Origin: JBBDSV01 sp040904785
GTDB lineage: Bacteria; Actinomycetota; Nitriliruptoria; Nitriliruptorales; Nitriliruptoraceae
Length of the DNA stretch: 64,000 nucleotides
Direction: 5' to 3'
Assembly: GCA_040904785.1 (NCBI GenBank)
Contig: JBBDSV010000097.1
Span: 3,589 to 67,588 of the forward strand
This document shows, one piece after another, positions 1-9,817 of this stretch. Below the pieces are notes generated by a model. It did no database searches, had not been told where the DNA came from, and worked only from the letters and a program-made list of their open reading frames with translations. Both the position numbers and the translations under genes were made by a program. Within the stretch, counting starts at the first letter, position 1, and each line of letters opens with the position of its first letter.

Positions 1-1
1 C

Positions 2-326
2 GCGACCTCGGTGACGATCAACGGCACGGACTATTCCACCTCCGATGGCACCGCGATCCGCGACTACGTCCACGTCGCCGATCTCGCAGACGCCCACGTC
101 CGCGCGGTCGAACGCCTCGACACACTCGGCCATGCGGTTCTCAACCTCGGCAACGGCCGCGGGTTCAGCGTCCGTGAGGTCATCGACGCGGCAGAACGGG
201 TCACGGGACGATCGATCGCCACGATCGAGGGCCCGCGACGGCCCGGCGATCCCGCCCGACTCGTCGCCGCCTCCGACCGCGCCGCCGAACAGCTGGGGTG
301 GACACCGCGCCGCGCCGACATCGAAG
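2..326 (+). CDS. galE: UDP-glucose 4-epimerase-like protein, C-terminal part (partial)
   Basis: This is the tail of an NAD-dependent sugar-nucleotide epimerase of the extended SDR family, which interconverts UDP-glucose/UDP-galactose or the N-acetyl forms. The frame is open from the window edge, so the true start lies upstream; an internal GTG at 11 is not the start. The diagnostic GalE segment DGTAIRDYVHVADLADAH is present, followed by LNLGNGRGFSVREV and PRRPGDPARLVA, the normal order in this family. The 3' end is lost in a 100-base gap. If the substrate is UDP-GlcNAc, it could feed the exopolysaccharide genes downstream, but the residues that would decide this are outside the window. Confidence 0.85.
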
Positions 327-426
327 NNNNNNNNNNNNNNNNNNNNNNNNNNNNNNNNNNNNNNNNNNNNNNNNNNNNNNNNNNNNNNNNNNNNNNNNNN
401 NNNNNNNNNNNNNNNNNNNNNNNNNN
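327..426. other. Assembly gap of 100 N
   Basis: A run of exactly 100 N, the usual placeholder for a scaffold join of unknown length. It removes the end of the galE-like gene. Reading frames drawn across it are meaningless. Confidence 0.99.
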
Positions 427-442
427 CGGACGTGGCACTGAA

Positions 443-988
443 CTACACGCCTTCCGCGATGAGCAGTACGCCGGCGAGTAGGAACACGACGGCGGCCACA
501 CGCCGCATGATGTCGGTTCGCACGCGCGAACCCAACGCCGATCCCGCCACGATCGCCAGGCCGCTGGCCGCCGCCATGCCCGTCGCCGCGCCAGCCCACG
601 TCACCCACGCGTTCTGCGTGCTCGCCAGCGCCGCGGTCGCGAGCATCGTCTTGTCCCCGATCTCGGCGAGCACGAAGGTCGCCGTCGCCGCAACGAACAC
701 CGACCGACCACCGAGGTCAACGTTGATGTCATCGTCGTCTTCCTCGCGCAGCATCCACATGCCGAACCCGAGGAACAGCACCCCGGCCACAATGGTGAGG
801 ACACCCGTCGGCAGGGCAATACCGACGACGCCACCGAGCAACGCCGCGCCACCTGTTGCGATGACGGCCGCCGCGGCGATGCCGCCGAAGACAGGCACCG
901 CAGCGAAGCGCGTCGCGAACGCGAGTGCCATCAGCATCGACTTGTCGCCCAGCTCGGCCAAGAACACGAGGCCGAATGCGGTGATCAC
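443..988 (-). CDS. TMEM165/GDT1 (UPF0016) family cation exporter
   Basis: A 181-residue membrane protein of the UPF0016 family, whose bacterial members export manganese or related divalent cations. It consists of two homologous halves of about three helices each, and both carry the family signature: FLAELGDKSM near residue 10 and VLAEIGDKTM near residue 106. An acidic cytosolic loop (REEDDDD) separates the halves, as usual. The GTG start at 988 overlaps the TGA of pcrA by four bases (GTGA), so translation is probably coupled to the helicase. Why a Mn exporter should follow a DNA helicase is not obvious. The family is certain; the ion is inferred from the family. Confidence 0.9.
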   Translation of the reverse strand: MITAFGLVFLAELGDKSMLMALAFATRFAAVPVFGGIAAAAVIATGGAALLGGVVGIALPTGVLTIVAGVLFLGFGMWMLREEDDDDINVDLGGRSVFVAATATFVLAEIGDKTMLATAALASTQNAWVTWAGAATGMAAASGLAIVAGSALGSRVRTDIMRRVAAVVFLLAGVLLIAEGV

Positions 989-3183
989 GCGCGCACCATC
1001 GGCGCGTACGCGAGCACGAGATGCTTTATCGACCCGTCCTCGAATTCGACGGTCGCCTCCCCGTCGCCGTCGAGCGCAGTGATCCGCCCCGGACCGAACT
1101 TGGCATGCATCACACGATCTCCTCGGTGGAACTCGGCACCATCGATCGTAATGGCCTCGGGCGCGCGCCCACGCGACGCGGATGCCGGTCGCCGATCTTC
1201 AACGAGCGCATCGGGCAGATCGTCCAAGAACCGCGACGGCGGGTTATAGGACGCGCCACCCCACAGGGTGCGATGCTCCGCGTGGGACACGTACAGGCGG
1301 TCCTGTGCGCGGGTCAATCCGACATAGCAGAGACGCCGTTCTTCTTCGAGCTGCTTCGTGTCGCCGAGGGAGCGAACGTGGGGAAACACGCCGTCCTCGA
1401 GTCCGACGACGAACACGACCGGGAATTCGAGCCCCTTGGCGGTGTGCAACGTCATCAAGGTCACGGCGCCGTCGGGCGCGCTCTCGAGTTGGTCCTGGTC
1501 GCTGACAAGGGTGACCGACTCCAGGAAGGCTGCGACTCGGCGCAGCCCGGGTGACATCGCGGCAAGCACCTCGTCGTCTGGATCGTCGTCGGATTCCGCC
1601 GCACGTTCGTCGATCTCCTGCGCGACCGATCGCAGCTCGCGCAGGTTCTCCTCACGTCCGAGTGCCTCGACCGTCCGCTCCGCCTGAAGCTCGCGCATAT
1701 ATCCGGTGACGTCCCAGATCCGTTCGAGCAGCGCGGGAACCGCCAATTCATGATCTGCGGCCGTCCGCAGGCCGTCGAGAAGATCGACGAACGACTGCAC
1801 CGCACCGACGGCGCGGGCGCCGACATCGATGACCTGTTCGATCTGCCTACATGCGTCGAGGAAGCTGCAGCCCTCGCGACGGGCATGCCGGTCGATCGCC
1901 TCGACGGTCCGGTCACCGATCCCCCGACGCGGCGTGTTGATAATCCGGCGTGCAGACACGTCGTCGGCGGGATTGACGAGTACTCGCAGGTAGGCGAGCA
2001 CATCCTTGATCTCCCTGCGCTCGTAGAACCGCACGCCACCGATCACCCGATACGGAAGTCCCACACGGATGAAGACCTCTTCGAGCACACGCGACTGCGC
2101 ATTCGTGCGGTAGAAGATCGCGACGTCGTCAAACGCGACGCCGTCGTCACGCAGCGTTTCGCACTCGGCGGCGACGAAGGCCGCCTCGTCGTGCTCGTCG
2201 TCCGCGTGATACCGGACCACCGGAGCCCCCGCCCCACGATCGGTCCACAGCTGCGCGCGCCGCTCCACCGGGCTCGAACCGATGACCCCGTTCGCCGCGT
2301 CGAGGATCGTCTGTGTCGACCGATAATTGCGATCGAGCACGATCACGGCCGCATCCGAATGATCGCGCTCGAAGTCGAGGATGTTCTGGATCGTCGCACC
2401 TCGGAACGAGTACACGCCCTGCTGCGGGTCGCCGACGACCATCAGGTTGTGATGCGCGGCCGTAAGCAGGTGCACGAGGTGGTACTGCGCCCGATTGGTG
2501 TCCTGGTACTCATCGACGAGTACGTACCGGAAACGCTGCTGGTAGTGCTCGAGGACCCCGTCGAACAGCTGGAACAGTTCGACCGTCTTGACGATGAGAT
2601 CGTCGAAGTCGAGAGCATTGGCCTGCAGCAGACGGCGTTGATACTCGGCGTACACCTCGGCGATCGTGGTGTCGGGCCAACCCGACGCCTGCGCCGCATA
2701 GGTCTCGTAGTCGACGAGGGCGTCCTTGGCCCGACTGATCTCGGCCTGCATAGCACGCGGCGGCAGCCGCTTCTCGTCTACACCGAGTTCCTTGGCGATC
2801 ATGCCCAGCATCCGCTGCGCGTCCTGCTGGTCGTAGATCGTGAACCCGGACTTGTATCCGAGCCGCGAGATCTCGCGCCGCAGAATGCGCACGCAGGCCT
2901 TGTGGAACGTCGTCACCCACATCCCTGCAGACAGGCGTTCACCGACGAGCGCACCGACACGTTCGGCCATCTCGTCGGCAGCCTTGTTCGTGAACGTGAT
3001 CGCGAGCAGCTGCCCCGGGCGCACCTCGTGATCGCCGATGAGATGCGCGATGCGGTGCGTCAGCACCCGCGTCTTTCCCGAACCCGCACCCGCGACGACG
3101 AGCACTGGGCCGTCAACTCGGACGACGGCCTCGCGCTGCGAAGGATTCAGACCGGCGAGCAGGCGTGGTGACGCTTCGGGCAC
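985..3183 (-). CDS. pcrA: ATP-dependent DNA helicase PcrA/UvrD
   Basis: A 732-residue superfamily 1A 3'-5' helicase acting in nucleotide excision repair, replication restart and removal of proteins from DNA. Motifs appear in order: Q motif (GLNPSQREAV), Walker A (AGAGSGKTRVL, residues 32-42), Ia (ITFTNKAADEM), Walker B/II (VDEYQDTN), III/IV region (LDRNYRSTQTIL), V (TLHTAKGLEFPVVFV) and VI (LCYVGLTRAQDRLYV). The C-terminal GDRVMHAKFGPGRI segment is the PcrA-type beta-barrel tail that binds RNA polymerase. The length is normal for PcrA. The gene ends in a GTGA overlap with the UPF0016 gene. Confidence 0.96.
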   Translation of the reverse strand: MPEASPRLLAGLNPSQREAVVRVDGPVLVVAGAGSGKTRVLTHRIAHLIGDHEVRPGQLLAITFTNKAADEMAERVGALVGERLSAGMWVTTFHKACVRILRREISRLGYKSGFTIYDQQDAQRMLGMIAKELGVDEKRLPPRAMQAEISRAKDALVDYETYAAQASGWPDTTIAEVYAEYQRRLLQANALDFDDLIVKTVELFQLFDGVLEHYQQRFRYVLVDEYQDTNRAQYHLVHLLTAAHHNLMVVGDPQQGVYSFRGATIQNILDFERDHSDAAVIVLDRNYRSTQTILDAANGVIGSSPVERRAQLWTDRGAGAPVVRYHADDEHDEAAFVAAECETLRDDGVAFDDVAIFYRTNAQSRVLEEVFIRVGLPYRVIGGVRFYERREIKDVLAYLRVLVNPADDVSARRIINTPRRGIGDRTVEAIDRHARREGCSFLDACRQIEQVIDVGARAVGAVQSFVDLLDGLRTAADHELAVPALLERIWDVTGYMRELQAERTVEALGREENLRELRSVAQEIDERAAESDDDPDDEVLAAMSPGLRRVAAFLESVTLVSDQDQLESAPDGAVTLMTLHTAKGLEFPVVFVVGLEDGVFPHVRSLGDTKQLEEERRLCYVGLTRAQDRLYVSHAEHRTLWGGASYNPPSRFLDDLPDALVEDRRPASASRGRAPEAITIDGAEFHRGDRVMHAKFGPGRITALDGDGEATVEFEDGSIKHLVLAYAPMVRA

Positions 3184-3234
3184 GGATGGACTCCGACGAT
3201 TCGGATCGGCGCTGCGCCGCGATGCTACTGGCGC

Positions 3235-3618
3235 TCAGCGAACGAACCGGATCGTCACCGGATACCGGTATCCCTGCCCTTCACTCGCCTTGACCGCGGC
3301 GACGATCGGCAACACGAACCAGAGCACGATCGCCGCGAGCAGGACGATCACGAGCAGAATGAGTCCGACGCCGAGCGTGAGCACGCCGATGATGGCGGCC
3401 GGGATCGCGAGGATCGCGCCCGCGACAAGCGCAGCGAGCACGGTGAGCTGGAAGTTGAGCGCTTCCTTCGCGTGATGGTCGACATACGCATCGTCGCGGT
3501 GCATCAGCCAGACCGCGAGAGGGCCGATGAAGGCCAGCACGCTGGCAGTCATCAAGCCGAGCGCCAGGCCGGAAAGGTGCGCGCCGATGGCCCATCCGCG
3601 ACGTGTCGCGTCATCCAT
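3235..3618 (-). CDS. DUF4870 small membrane protein
   Basis: A 127-residue protein with three predicted hydrophobic stretches and the DUF4870 pattern: a first helix after WAIGAHLSGLALG, then the polar DDAYVDHHAKEALNFQ loop, then two long helices and a C-terminal VAAVKASEGQGYRYPVTIRF tail. I chose the ATG at 3618 because the family begins at this point; the frame stays open upstream to 3774, but that part is Arg/Pro-rich and looks non-coding. The function of the family is unknown; members are thought to be inner-membrane proteins. Confidence 0.85.
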   Translation of the reverse strand: MDDATRRGWAIGAHLSGLALGLMTASVLAFIGPLAVWLMHRDDAYVDHHAKEALNFQLTVLAALVAGAILAIPAAIIGVLTLGVGLILLVIVLLAAIVLWFVLPIVAAVKASEGQGYRYPVTIRFVR

Positions 3619-3799
3619 GATCCACGTCCGATCGTTGCATGCGACCGCCGGAGGGTCCGGCAGCGGACGCGCGACATGCTGCCGCGGCGTCGCCACAAGA
3701 GTGCCGGACCGCGGACGGCGACGGTCTCGGGGTTGTCCCCGAATCCTGCCCGGGGGCCTCGGGGTCGCGAACACGGGTTCTTGGCGGCGCCAACGTCCG

Positions 3800-5092
3800 T
3801 CAGCTGATGAGCTGGCACCGTTCGATCACACGCACGACATAGATCTGGGTCTCGGCGAACGGCGGGATTCCCCCGTACTTGACGACGTTGCCGGGCCCGG
3901 CGTTGTATGCGGCGAGCCCGAGTTCAAGTGAGCCGAAGCGCGAAACCTGGCGTGCGAGATACCGCGACCCTCCGTCGAGGTTCTCTTCGGGATCCCACGG
4001 GTCGACGCCGAGGCCCGCGGCCGTGCCGGGCATGAGTTGCGCGAGACCGATCGCGCCGGCGTGCGAGACGACCGTGGGACGGAATGCGGACTCGGACCAC
4101 ACGAGCGCAGCGAACACGCGCGGGTCGAGACCGTTGCGCGAACTGGCCGCAGCGATCGGGATGACCCAGTCACGTGCCGCCGAGGTGCGCGAAACCAGTC
4201 GCTGTCCCCAGCTCGGAATCGAGCTCGGTACCGGCGCGCCCGCGGGGACACTCCCCACGCAGGTCCCGCCAGCGCGCAGCTCGAGAATCTTCTGTTCGAG
4301 TTCGCGCTGCAGGGCCCGCATGACGTCAGCGTCGGCTTCGAGCTCTTGGAAGATCGCCTGACGCTGACGCTGTTCGGCAGCCACGGCATTGACGGCGGCC
4401 TGGCGTTCGGCAACGAGCGCGTCGAGGGTTGCGAGTTCCTCGGCAGCGCGCTGCTCGGCGACCTCGGCGCGAATGGCGAGTTCCTCGGCTTCGATGCGGG
4501 CCGCGTCGGCGTCCGCACGCGCCGCGTCGGCATCGGTACGTGCGTCGTAGGCCTCGCTGACGAGTTGCCGGTCATCGGCGAGCGTGCGCTGATAGATCTG
4601 TGCGGTGCGGGCGATGTCGTGCCAGTCGCCGGCGCTGATGATGCCCTGCGCCAGCCCGACGGTCGGGTGGGTCGAACCGTCCTTGAACGCCTTGACGACC
4701 CGGTCCTCGAGCCGTCCGACGGCGACGCGTTCACGCTCCAACGCCGCCTCGAGACGCGACTCGGCGCGTGCCAACGCACGTTCGGCGCCGGCTAGCGCAG
4801 CGGACGTCTCCTCCACCTCTTGGCGCGCGGCCTCATAGGCGGCTTTCGCGGCGTTGTACGCCTCCTGTGTACGCCCCAACTCCGCACTCGCGGCCGCCAA
4901 TCGCGCTTCGACACGCTCGAGCTCGGCGCGAGCGTCGTCGAGACGCTCCAGGGCCGCGGTGAGCGTCTCCTCCGTCTCGGCGAGTTCGTCCTCAAGTTCC
5001 TCGAGGTGTTCCTCGTGGTCGTCGGCGAGCGCACGGGCGGACGTGAACGGCACGAGGCCGATCACGAGCAACACAAGCAACGCTCGCCTCAT
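3800..5092 (-). CDS. Secreted coiled-coil lytic transglycosylase (SLT domain)
   Basis: About 430 residues. A signal peptide (MRRALLVLLVIGLVPFTSARALA) is followed by about 230 residues of Ala/Glu/Arg-rich heptads with a central hinge (KAFKDGSTHPTVGLAQGII), the layout of PcsB/CwlO/RipC-type exported hydrolases. The C-terminal SLT domain cleaves peptidoglycan glycan strands. It shows ALVWSESAFRPTVVSHAGA with the catalytic Glu, then IGLAQLMPGTA and AAYNAGPGNV. Two Cys flank the catalytic domain (TCVGS and ERCQL) and could form a disulfide. An ATG at 5101 is an alternative start. The coiled coil suggests control by a partner such as FtsEX, but none is in the window. Confidence 0.88.
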   Translation of the reverse strand: MRRALLVLLVIGLVPFTSARALADDHEEHLEELEDELAETEETLTAALERLDDARAELERVEARLAAASAELGRTQEAYNAAKAAYEAARQEVEETSAALAGAERALARAESRLEAALERERVAVGRLEDRVVKAFKDGSTHPTVGLAQGIISAGDWHDIARTAQIYQRTLADDRQLVSEAYDARTDADAARADADAARIEAEELAIRAEVAEQRAAEELATLDALVAERQAAVNAVAAEQRQRQAIFQELEADADVMRALQRELEQKILELRAGGTCVGSVPAGAPVPSSIPSWGQRLVSRTSAARDWVIPIAAASSRNGLDPRVFAALVWSESAFRPTVVSHAGAIGLAQLMPGTAAGLGVDPWDPEENLDGGSRYLARQVSRFGSLELGLAAYNAGPGNVVKYGGIPPFAETQIYVVRVIERCQLIS

Positions 5093-5393
5093 ATGCAACA
5101 TGATGCCACTCGACCACCGACCACGCATGTCCGTCCGGCGCACGCCGCCGTACGGCGCTCACCCGTCGATTTCCACGAAATTGCGCGCGTTCGCGCCAAC
5201 AAACGCAAGATCGTAGCGTTGTCGACGATCGAAGCGAGGAGGTCGGACGCTGGCCGATCGGCCACACGTGCGCGCTCGGCGTGGCCCGGTCGTCGCCGAC
5301 CGCGCGGCACACGCTCTACGATCCGCACCAACGTTCAAAGCCGCGGCGGTCGAAGCGCGACCGCGCGACCCGCGACCCCGGTATGAGGCGCAG
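5093..5393. other. Divergent intergenic region between the SLT gene and guaA
   Basis: About 300 bases without a credible coding region; the open frames here are Arg-rich shadows. It must hold the promoters of both divergent genes. The only structure I see is a short GATCGT/ACGATC inverted repeat near 5208-5230, which is too weak to name. No guanine riboswitch-like core was recognised. Confidence 0.5.
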
Positions 5394-6926
5394 ATGACCT
5401 CCGACGACCAACGCGTGCTCGTGGTCGACTTCGGCGCGCAGTACGCGCAGCTCATCGCGCGCCGCATACGTGAGGCCGGGGTCTACTCGGAGATCGTTCC
5501 GCACACGGTGTCGCGCGACGAGATGGCGGCTGCGGCGCCGGCCGCCATCGTGCTGTCCGGTGGCCCCTCTTCGGTGTACGAACCGGGCGCACCGCTGCCC
5601 GACGAGGGCATCCTCGATCTCGGCATCCCGGTCTTCGGCATCTGCTACGGATTTCAGCTGCTCGCCGCAGCGCTCGGCGGCGAGGTGACGCGCACCGAGC
5701 AGGCCGAGTACGGCGACACCACGCTCGACGTCGCGCCAGATGCGGTGCTACTCGCCGGCACACCGCCGACCCAGCAGGTGTGGATGTCGCACCGTGATGC
5801 CGTGACACGGGCGCCCGACGGCTGCGCGGTGGTCGCCTCGAGCCCGCGGGCACCCGTCGCCGCCTTCGAGAACCCTGCTGCACGCGTCGCCGGCGTCCAG
5901 TTTCACCCAGAGGTCGCACACACAACGCACGGACAAGCCGTCCTCGAACATTTCCTCTTCGACATCGCCGGCTGCCGCCCGACGTGGACCACCCGGTCGG
6001 TGATCGACGATCTCGTCGACGCCGTGCGGGCACAGGTCGGTGACGGCCGCGCCATCTGTGGTTTGTCGGGGGGCGTCGACTCCGCCGTCGCCGCCGCGCT
6101 CGTGCAGCGCGCCATCGGCGATCAGCTCACCTGCGTCTTCGTCGACCACGGCCTGTTGCGCTCCGGTGAGCGCGAACAGGTCGAACGCGACTTCGTCGCC
6201 GCGACCGGCGCCGACCTCGTCGTCGTAGACGCCCGTGACCGGTTCCTCACCGCACTTGCGGGCGTGACCGATCCGGAGGACAAGCGCAAGATCATCGGCC
6301 GCGAGTTCATCCGCGTCTTCGAGGCGGCCGCAGCAGACATTGTGGCCCGCGCGAACGACGGCGCGCACGGCGACGTGCGCTTCCTCGTCCAGGGCACGCT
6401 CTATCCGGACGTCGTCGAGTCCGGCGGAGGCTCCGGAACCGCGAACATCAAGAGCCACCACAACGTCGGCGGGCTGCCCGATGACCTCGAATTCGCGCTT
6501 GTCGAGCCGCTCAAGAGCCTGTTCAAGGACGAGGTGCGTGCTGTCGGGGCTGAACTCGGCCTGCCGGATGCGATCGTCTCGCGGCAACCGTTCCCGGGAC
6601 CGGGTCTGGCGATTCGGATCATCGGCGCCGTCGACAGCGAGCGACTGGCAACCTTGCGCGCTGCCGACGCGATCGTTCGCGAGGAGTTGACGGCGGCCGG
6701 CCTCGATCAGGTGATCTGGCAGTGCCCCGTCGTGCTGCTCGCCGACGTACGGTCCGTCGGCGTGCAGGGTGACGGACGCACCTATGGTCATCCGATCGTG
6801 CTTCGGCCCGTCTCCAGCGAAGACGCCATGACCGCCGACTGGACCCGCGTCGACCATGCAATACTGGCGCGCATTTCGTCACGCATCACCAATGAGGTTG
6901 GCGAGGTCAACCGCGTCGTGCTCGAC
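5394..6926 (+). CDS. guaA: GMP synthase (glutamine-hydrolysing), 3' end missing
   Basis: Converts XMP to GMP with glutamine and ATP in the last step of guanine nucleotide synthesis. The N-terminal class I amidotransferase domain has the nucleophile Cys in FGICYGFQLL (about residue 84) and the His-Glu pair in VQFHPEVAHT. The ATP-pyrophosphatase domain has the P-loop GLSGGVDSAV near residue 223, then VFVDHGLLR and QGTLYPDVVESG. The dimerisation domain has RQPFPGPGLAIR and ends at TNEVGEVNRVVLD, only about a dozen residues short of the usual C-terminus, which is lost in the gap. The ATG at 5394 with an upstream gaggcg is the expected start. Confidence 0.96.
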
Positions 6927-7026
6927 NNNNNNNNNNNNNNNNNNNNNNNNNNNNNNNNNNNNNNNNNNNNNNNNNNNNNNNNNNNNNNNNNNNNNNNNNN
7001 NNNNNNNNNNNNNNNNNNNNNNNNNN
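6927..7026. other. Assembly gap of 100 N
   Basis: A 100-N placeholder. It hides the last codons of guaA and the N-terminal part of the MFS gene. The apparent continuous frame from guaA into the transporter is an artefact of the arbitrary gap length. Confidence 0.99.
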
Positions 7027-7859
7027 CTCGTCGGGGTCTGATGATCTCGATGCACCGTTCGTCGGGAAGCGTCGGCGACGTGATCGGCCCGCTGATCGTC
7101 GGTGGATTGCTCGTCGTCGTCAGCTGGCAGACCGTCCTCATCGGAGCCATCCCGCTCGCCGCAGTGTTCGCACTCGGTATCTGGTTGCTGCTTCGCGGTG
7201 CGCCGCAGTGGACGGCGTCGACGACAGCGACCACCACGGATTCCCGGTCGTTCGTCAATCAGATGCGCACGCTGCGCAACGTCCTCAAGAGCCCCGGCCT
7301 GTCGAAGCTGATCGGCATCGCGATGCTCAGCGGACTCGGCCACGGCGGGCTGCTGATGTGGCTCAGCCTCTATCTCAGCGAATCGCTCAACATGGGCAGC
7401 GTCGGCATCGGGATCCACGTGGCGCTTCTCACCGGGTTCGGCATCGTCGTCGGACCATTGATCGGATCGATGTCCGACCGTGTCGGGCGCAGCCGCATCA
7501 TCTCGGCCGTGCTCATCGCCAAGGTGACCTTCGCCGTGTCGATGGCGCTGACAGGTTCCGGGCTGCTGTTCAGCGCCTCGGTGGCCCTCATGGGCACCGT
7601 CTTCTTCGGTGCGAGTTCACTGATCCAAGCTGCAGCGCTCGACGCCGCCGAAGGGCAACAGCTCGAAGGCAGCATGCTCGGGTTGTTGTGGGGTCTCAAC
7701 GCGGTGACGACCGGCATCTCGCCGGTGATCGTCGGCTTCCTCGTCGAAGGGATCGGCTACGGCACGATCTTCTGGTATGTCGCTGGCGTGAACGCGGCCG
7801 CAGCACTGCTTTCCGCGTTCCTGCCGCGCGAGTCCCGTGAGTCGTCAATCCCGGCGTAG
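7027..7859 (+). CDS. Major facilitator superfamily transporter, 5' end missing
   Basis: The visible 277 residues hold the last eight or so transmembrane helices of an MFS permease. The conserved loop between TM8 and TM9 reads GSMSDRVGRSRIISAV, matching the G-x-x-x-D-R-x-G-R MFS motif, and the opening SMHRSSGSVGDVIGPLIVGG corresponds to the TM5 region. The substrate cannot be told. The gene overlaps the convergent methyltransferase by 15 bases at its 3' end. Its start and about a third of its length are inside the gap. Confidence 0.85.
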
Positions 7860-8603
7860 GCGCAGCTTCGACTGCTTGTGCCGGCCCTCCCAGTCCGCCT
7901 GCAGAGTGGCCGTCCACCCATGGCGTTCACCGAGCGCGATCAAGGTCGACGGCTGGTAGTAATAGTCCTCGTGCAGCACATGGTGTTCGGGACCCGACGT
8001 CGCATTGAACGTGCAATCGAAGAATCCGCCCGGACGCAGGACACGGCCGGCGTGTGCGAAGCATTCCTCGATGACCTCGATCGGGCAGTGCGAGAACACA
8101 CTGTGGGCGTGCAGCACATCGAACCGTGCCTCGGGTGCCCAGTCGAACGTCAAATCGTCGACCAGCCGCAGCGCCGGTTCCTTGGCTTGCAGACCGCGTT
8201 CGACGATCGTGCGATTGGCCGCGAGCAGGATGTCGGGCGAGATGTCGATGCCGGCGTATCGCCCCGATTCGAGAAATTCGATGATGCGCCATCCGGCGCG
8301 CAGGTTCCCGCAGCCGATCTCGAGCACGTCCATCGTCGCCTGCAGGCCGCTCTCACACAGGTAGTCGAACTGCAACGCCCCAAGCGCGAGCCACCGGTCA
8401 CGCGTCGCACTGCCCACCGCACGATCGGGGTCGACCGCGGCGTCGTCCCGCATCACCGCGCGATAGAAGTCAACATGCGACCGGCGGCCGGACAGCCGGA
8501 ACCGGACATCGCGCCACCAACGGCGGACGAATCCCCGGATGCGGCCGGGATGCCGCACGGCATACGCCACCCGGTAGCTGATGCGATGCCGTTGATCAGC
8601 CAT
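7845..8603 (-). CDS. Class I SAM-dependent methyltransferase
   Basis: A 252-residue methyltransferase. The SAM-binding motif I is VLEIGCGNLRAGWRII, followed by YAGIDISPDILLAA (motif II, acidic Asp), DVLHAHSVFSHCP and VLRPGGFFDCTFNA, the usual Rossmann order of the Methyltransf_11/25 group. The basic N-terminus (about 75 residues) could bind a polyanionic or membrane glycan acceptor. A strong ribosome-binding site (gaggag) sits 5-10 bases before the ATG at 8603. Next to a CDP-glycerol transferase-like gene and another methyltransferase, it probably modifies a cell-surface polymer; the acceptor is unknown. Confidence 0.85.
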   Translation of the reverse strand: MADQRHRISYRVAYAVRHPGRIRGFVRRWWRDVRFRLSGRRSHVDFYRAVMRDDAAVDPDRAVGSATRDRWLALGALQFDYLCESGLQATMDVLEIGCGNLRAGWRIIEFLESGRYAGIDISPDILLAANRTIVERGLQAKEPALRLVDDLTFDWAPEARFDVLHAHSVFSHCPIEVIEECFAHAGRVLRPGGFFDCTFNATSGPEHHVLHEDYYYQPSTLIALGERHGWTATLQADWEGRHKQSKLRLRRD

Positions 8604-8647
8604 CGAACGCTCCTCCTCACGGACGTCGTCGTTGATCCGGCCCGGAC

Positions 8648-9691
8648 CTAACGATCGCGTCTGCGCACAGCACCCACGCCCCGTCCGTCGTGCCCGACGG
8701 CCCGCCCCCGACGACGCAGGAGCCGCGACCACGGCCGTCGGACGGCGGCACGACGCGCGCTCGTCCGGCGCAGGGACTCGAGCACGTCGGCGACGAGCCG
8801 CCCCGCGTGGCCACGCGACGCAGGGTCCAGGTATTCGTCGAGAAATCCGGTGACGTCGTCACCGACCGGAACCCGGTCGGTGATCATCGCGATCATCTCG
8901 TCGATTGAACGGGGATGTAGCCCGATGTCGGCCGCGAAGATGTGCGCCTCCGCGGATTGCGGCACGTAGGTGATGACCCGATCTTCGAGGATCCAACGGG
9001 GGAACAGCACCGGTTTTCCGAGCGCCCAGGCCTCATAGACCATCGTGCCGAAATCGGAGATGACGACGTCGGCCCACACGAATTGCTCCGTCGTCGTCGA
9101 CTTCTCCTGACGGTTGCGCGGGTGCAATGACACGGCGACATCGAAATGGCGTTCCAGTGCCGGCAGGTGTTCCTCGAACTCGGGATAGCTCGACGTCGCC
9201 CGTTGCTCGGGACCGCGCTTACGCCAGTCGTGCGTCGGCGCCCACAGGACACGCAAGCGTCGCTTCGCGCGCGTTGTGTCACCCGCGTCCGCGGTGGCCT
9301 GTGCAGCCAGGAGCCGGTCAAGACGAGGCCAGCCGACGATGTGGATCTGCGACGGGCCGAGTGTGATGTCCGGTGTGGCCAGCAGACGTTCGCGATGCCA
9401 ACGACCGGCGACCAGCACTGCCGCGAACCGGTTGAGCATGCGCTCGCCCGACTCCGGATCACGCAGCCACAGGTAGCGCTTGCACGCGACACCGTGCGAC
9501 ATCATCACATCGGCGGGCTGGCGAATGAACATCGTGAAGTTGAGGGCACCACGGGCGTATTCGGTCGTCGTTTGTGTCAAGCCGTCGGCCAGATAGGGCC
9601 TAACCGCATCGACGATGTCGTCCTGCACGGCCTGATAGCTCTTGCCCGCAGACCGGACGACATTGATCGGGCGGATCCGCCGTCTGGCCAT
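8648..9691 (-). CDS. CDP-glycerol glycerophosphotransferase-like GT-B protein
   Basis: A 347-residue protein resembling the catalytic half of TagF/TagB-type CDP-glycerol transferases, which build wall teichoic acid-like polyol-phosphate chains at the membrane. The best pieces are VLWAPTHDWRKRG, AVSLHPRNRQ and VISDFGTMVYEAWALGKPVLFP, the donor-binding GT-B signature with the acidic and polar residues of this family. The last 40 residues are almost pure Arg/Ala/Gly and may be a membrane-binding tail. It follows the divergent methyltransferase pair. Another nucleotide-dependent GT-B role is possible. Confidence 0.72.
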   Translation of the reverse strand: MARRRIRPINVVRSAGKSYQAVQDDIVDAVRPYLADGLTQTTTEYARGALNFTMFIRQPADVMMSHGVACKRYLWLRDPESGERMLNRFAAVLVAGRWHRERLLATPDITLGPSQIHIVGWPRLDRLLAAQATADAGDTTRAKRRLRVLWAPTHDWRKRGPEQRATSSYPEFEEHLPALERHFDVAVSLHPRNRQEKSTTTEQFVWADVVISDFGTMVYEAWALGKPVLFPRWILEDRVITYVPQSAEAHIFAADIGLHPRSIDEMIAMITDRVPVGDDVTGFLDEYLDPASRGHAGRLVADVLESLRRTSARRAAVRRPWSRLLRRRGRAVGHDGRGVGAVRRRDR

Positions 9692-9817
9692 GTCGACTGC
9701 TCCCGCGTGTCCGTCTCGTGCCGAGGGCGCCGGAGTGGCACTCGCCTACGCTTCACCGCGTGGCGCGGGCCGAAGTCCTTCTCGCGTCGTGCGCGTGACA
9801 CCGAGTGAGGACATCCA

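Noticed and set aside
5268..7859. Single long frame joining GMP synthase to an MFS transporter
   Set aside because: It passes through 100 N of arbitrary length. The two protein families have no reason to be fused, and the guaA C-terminus is nearly complete at the gap.
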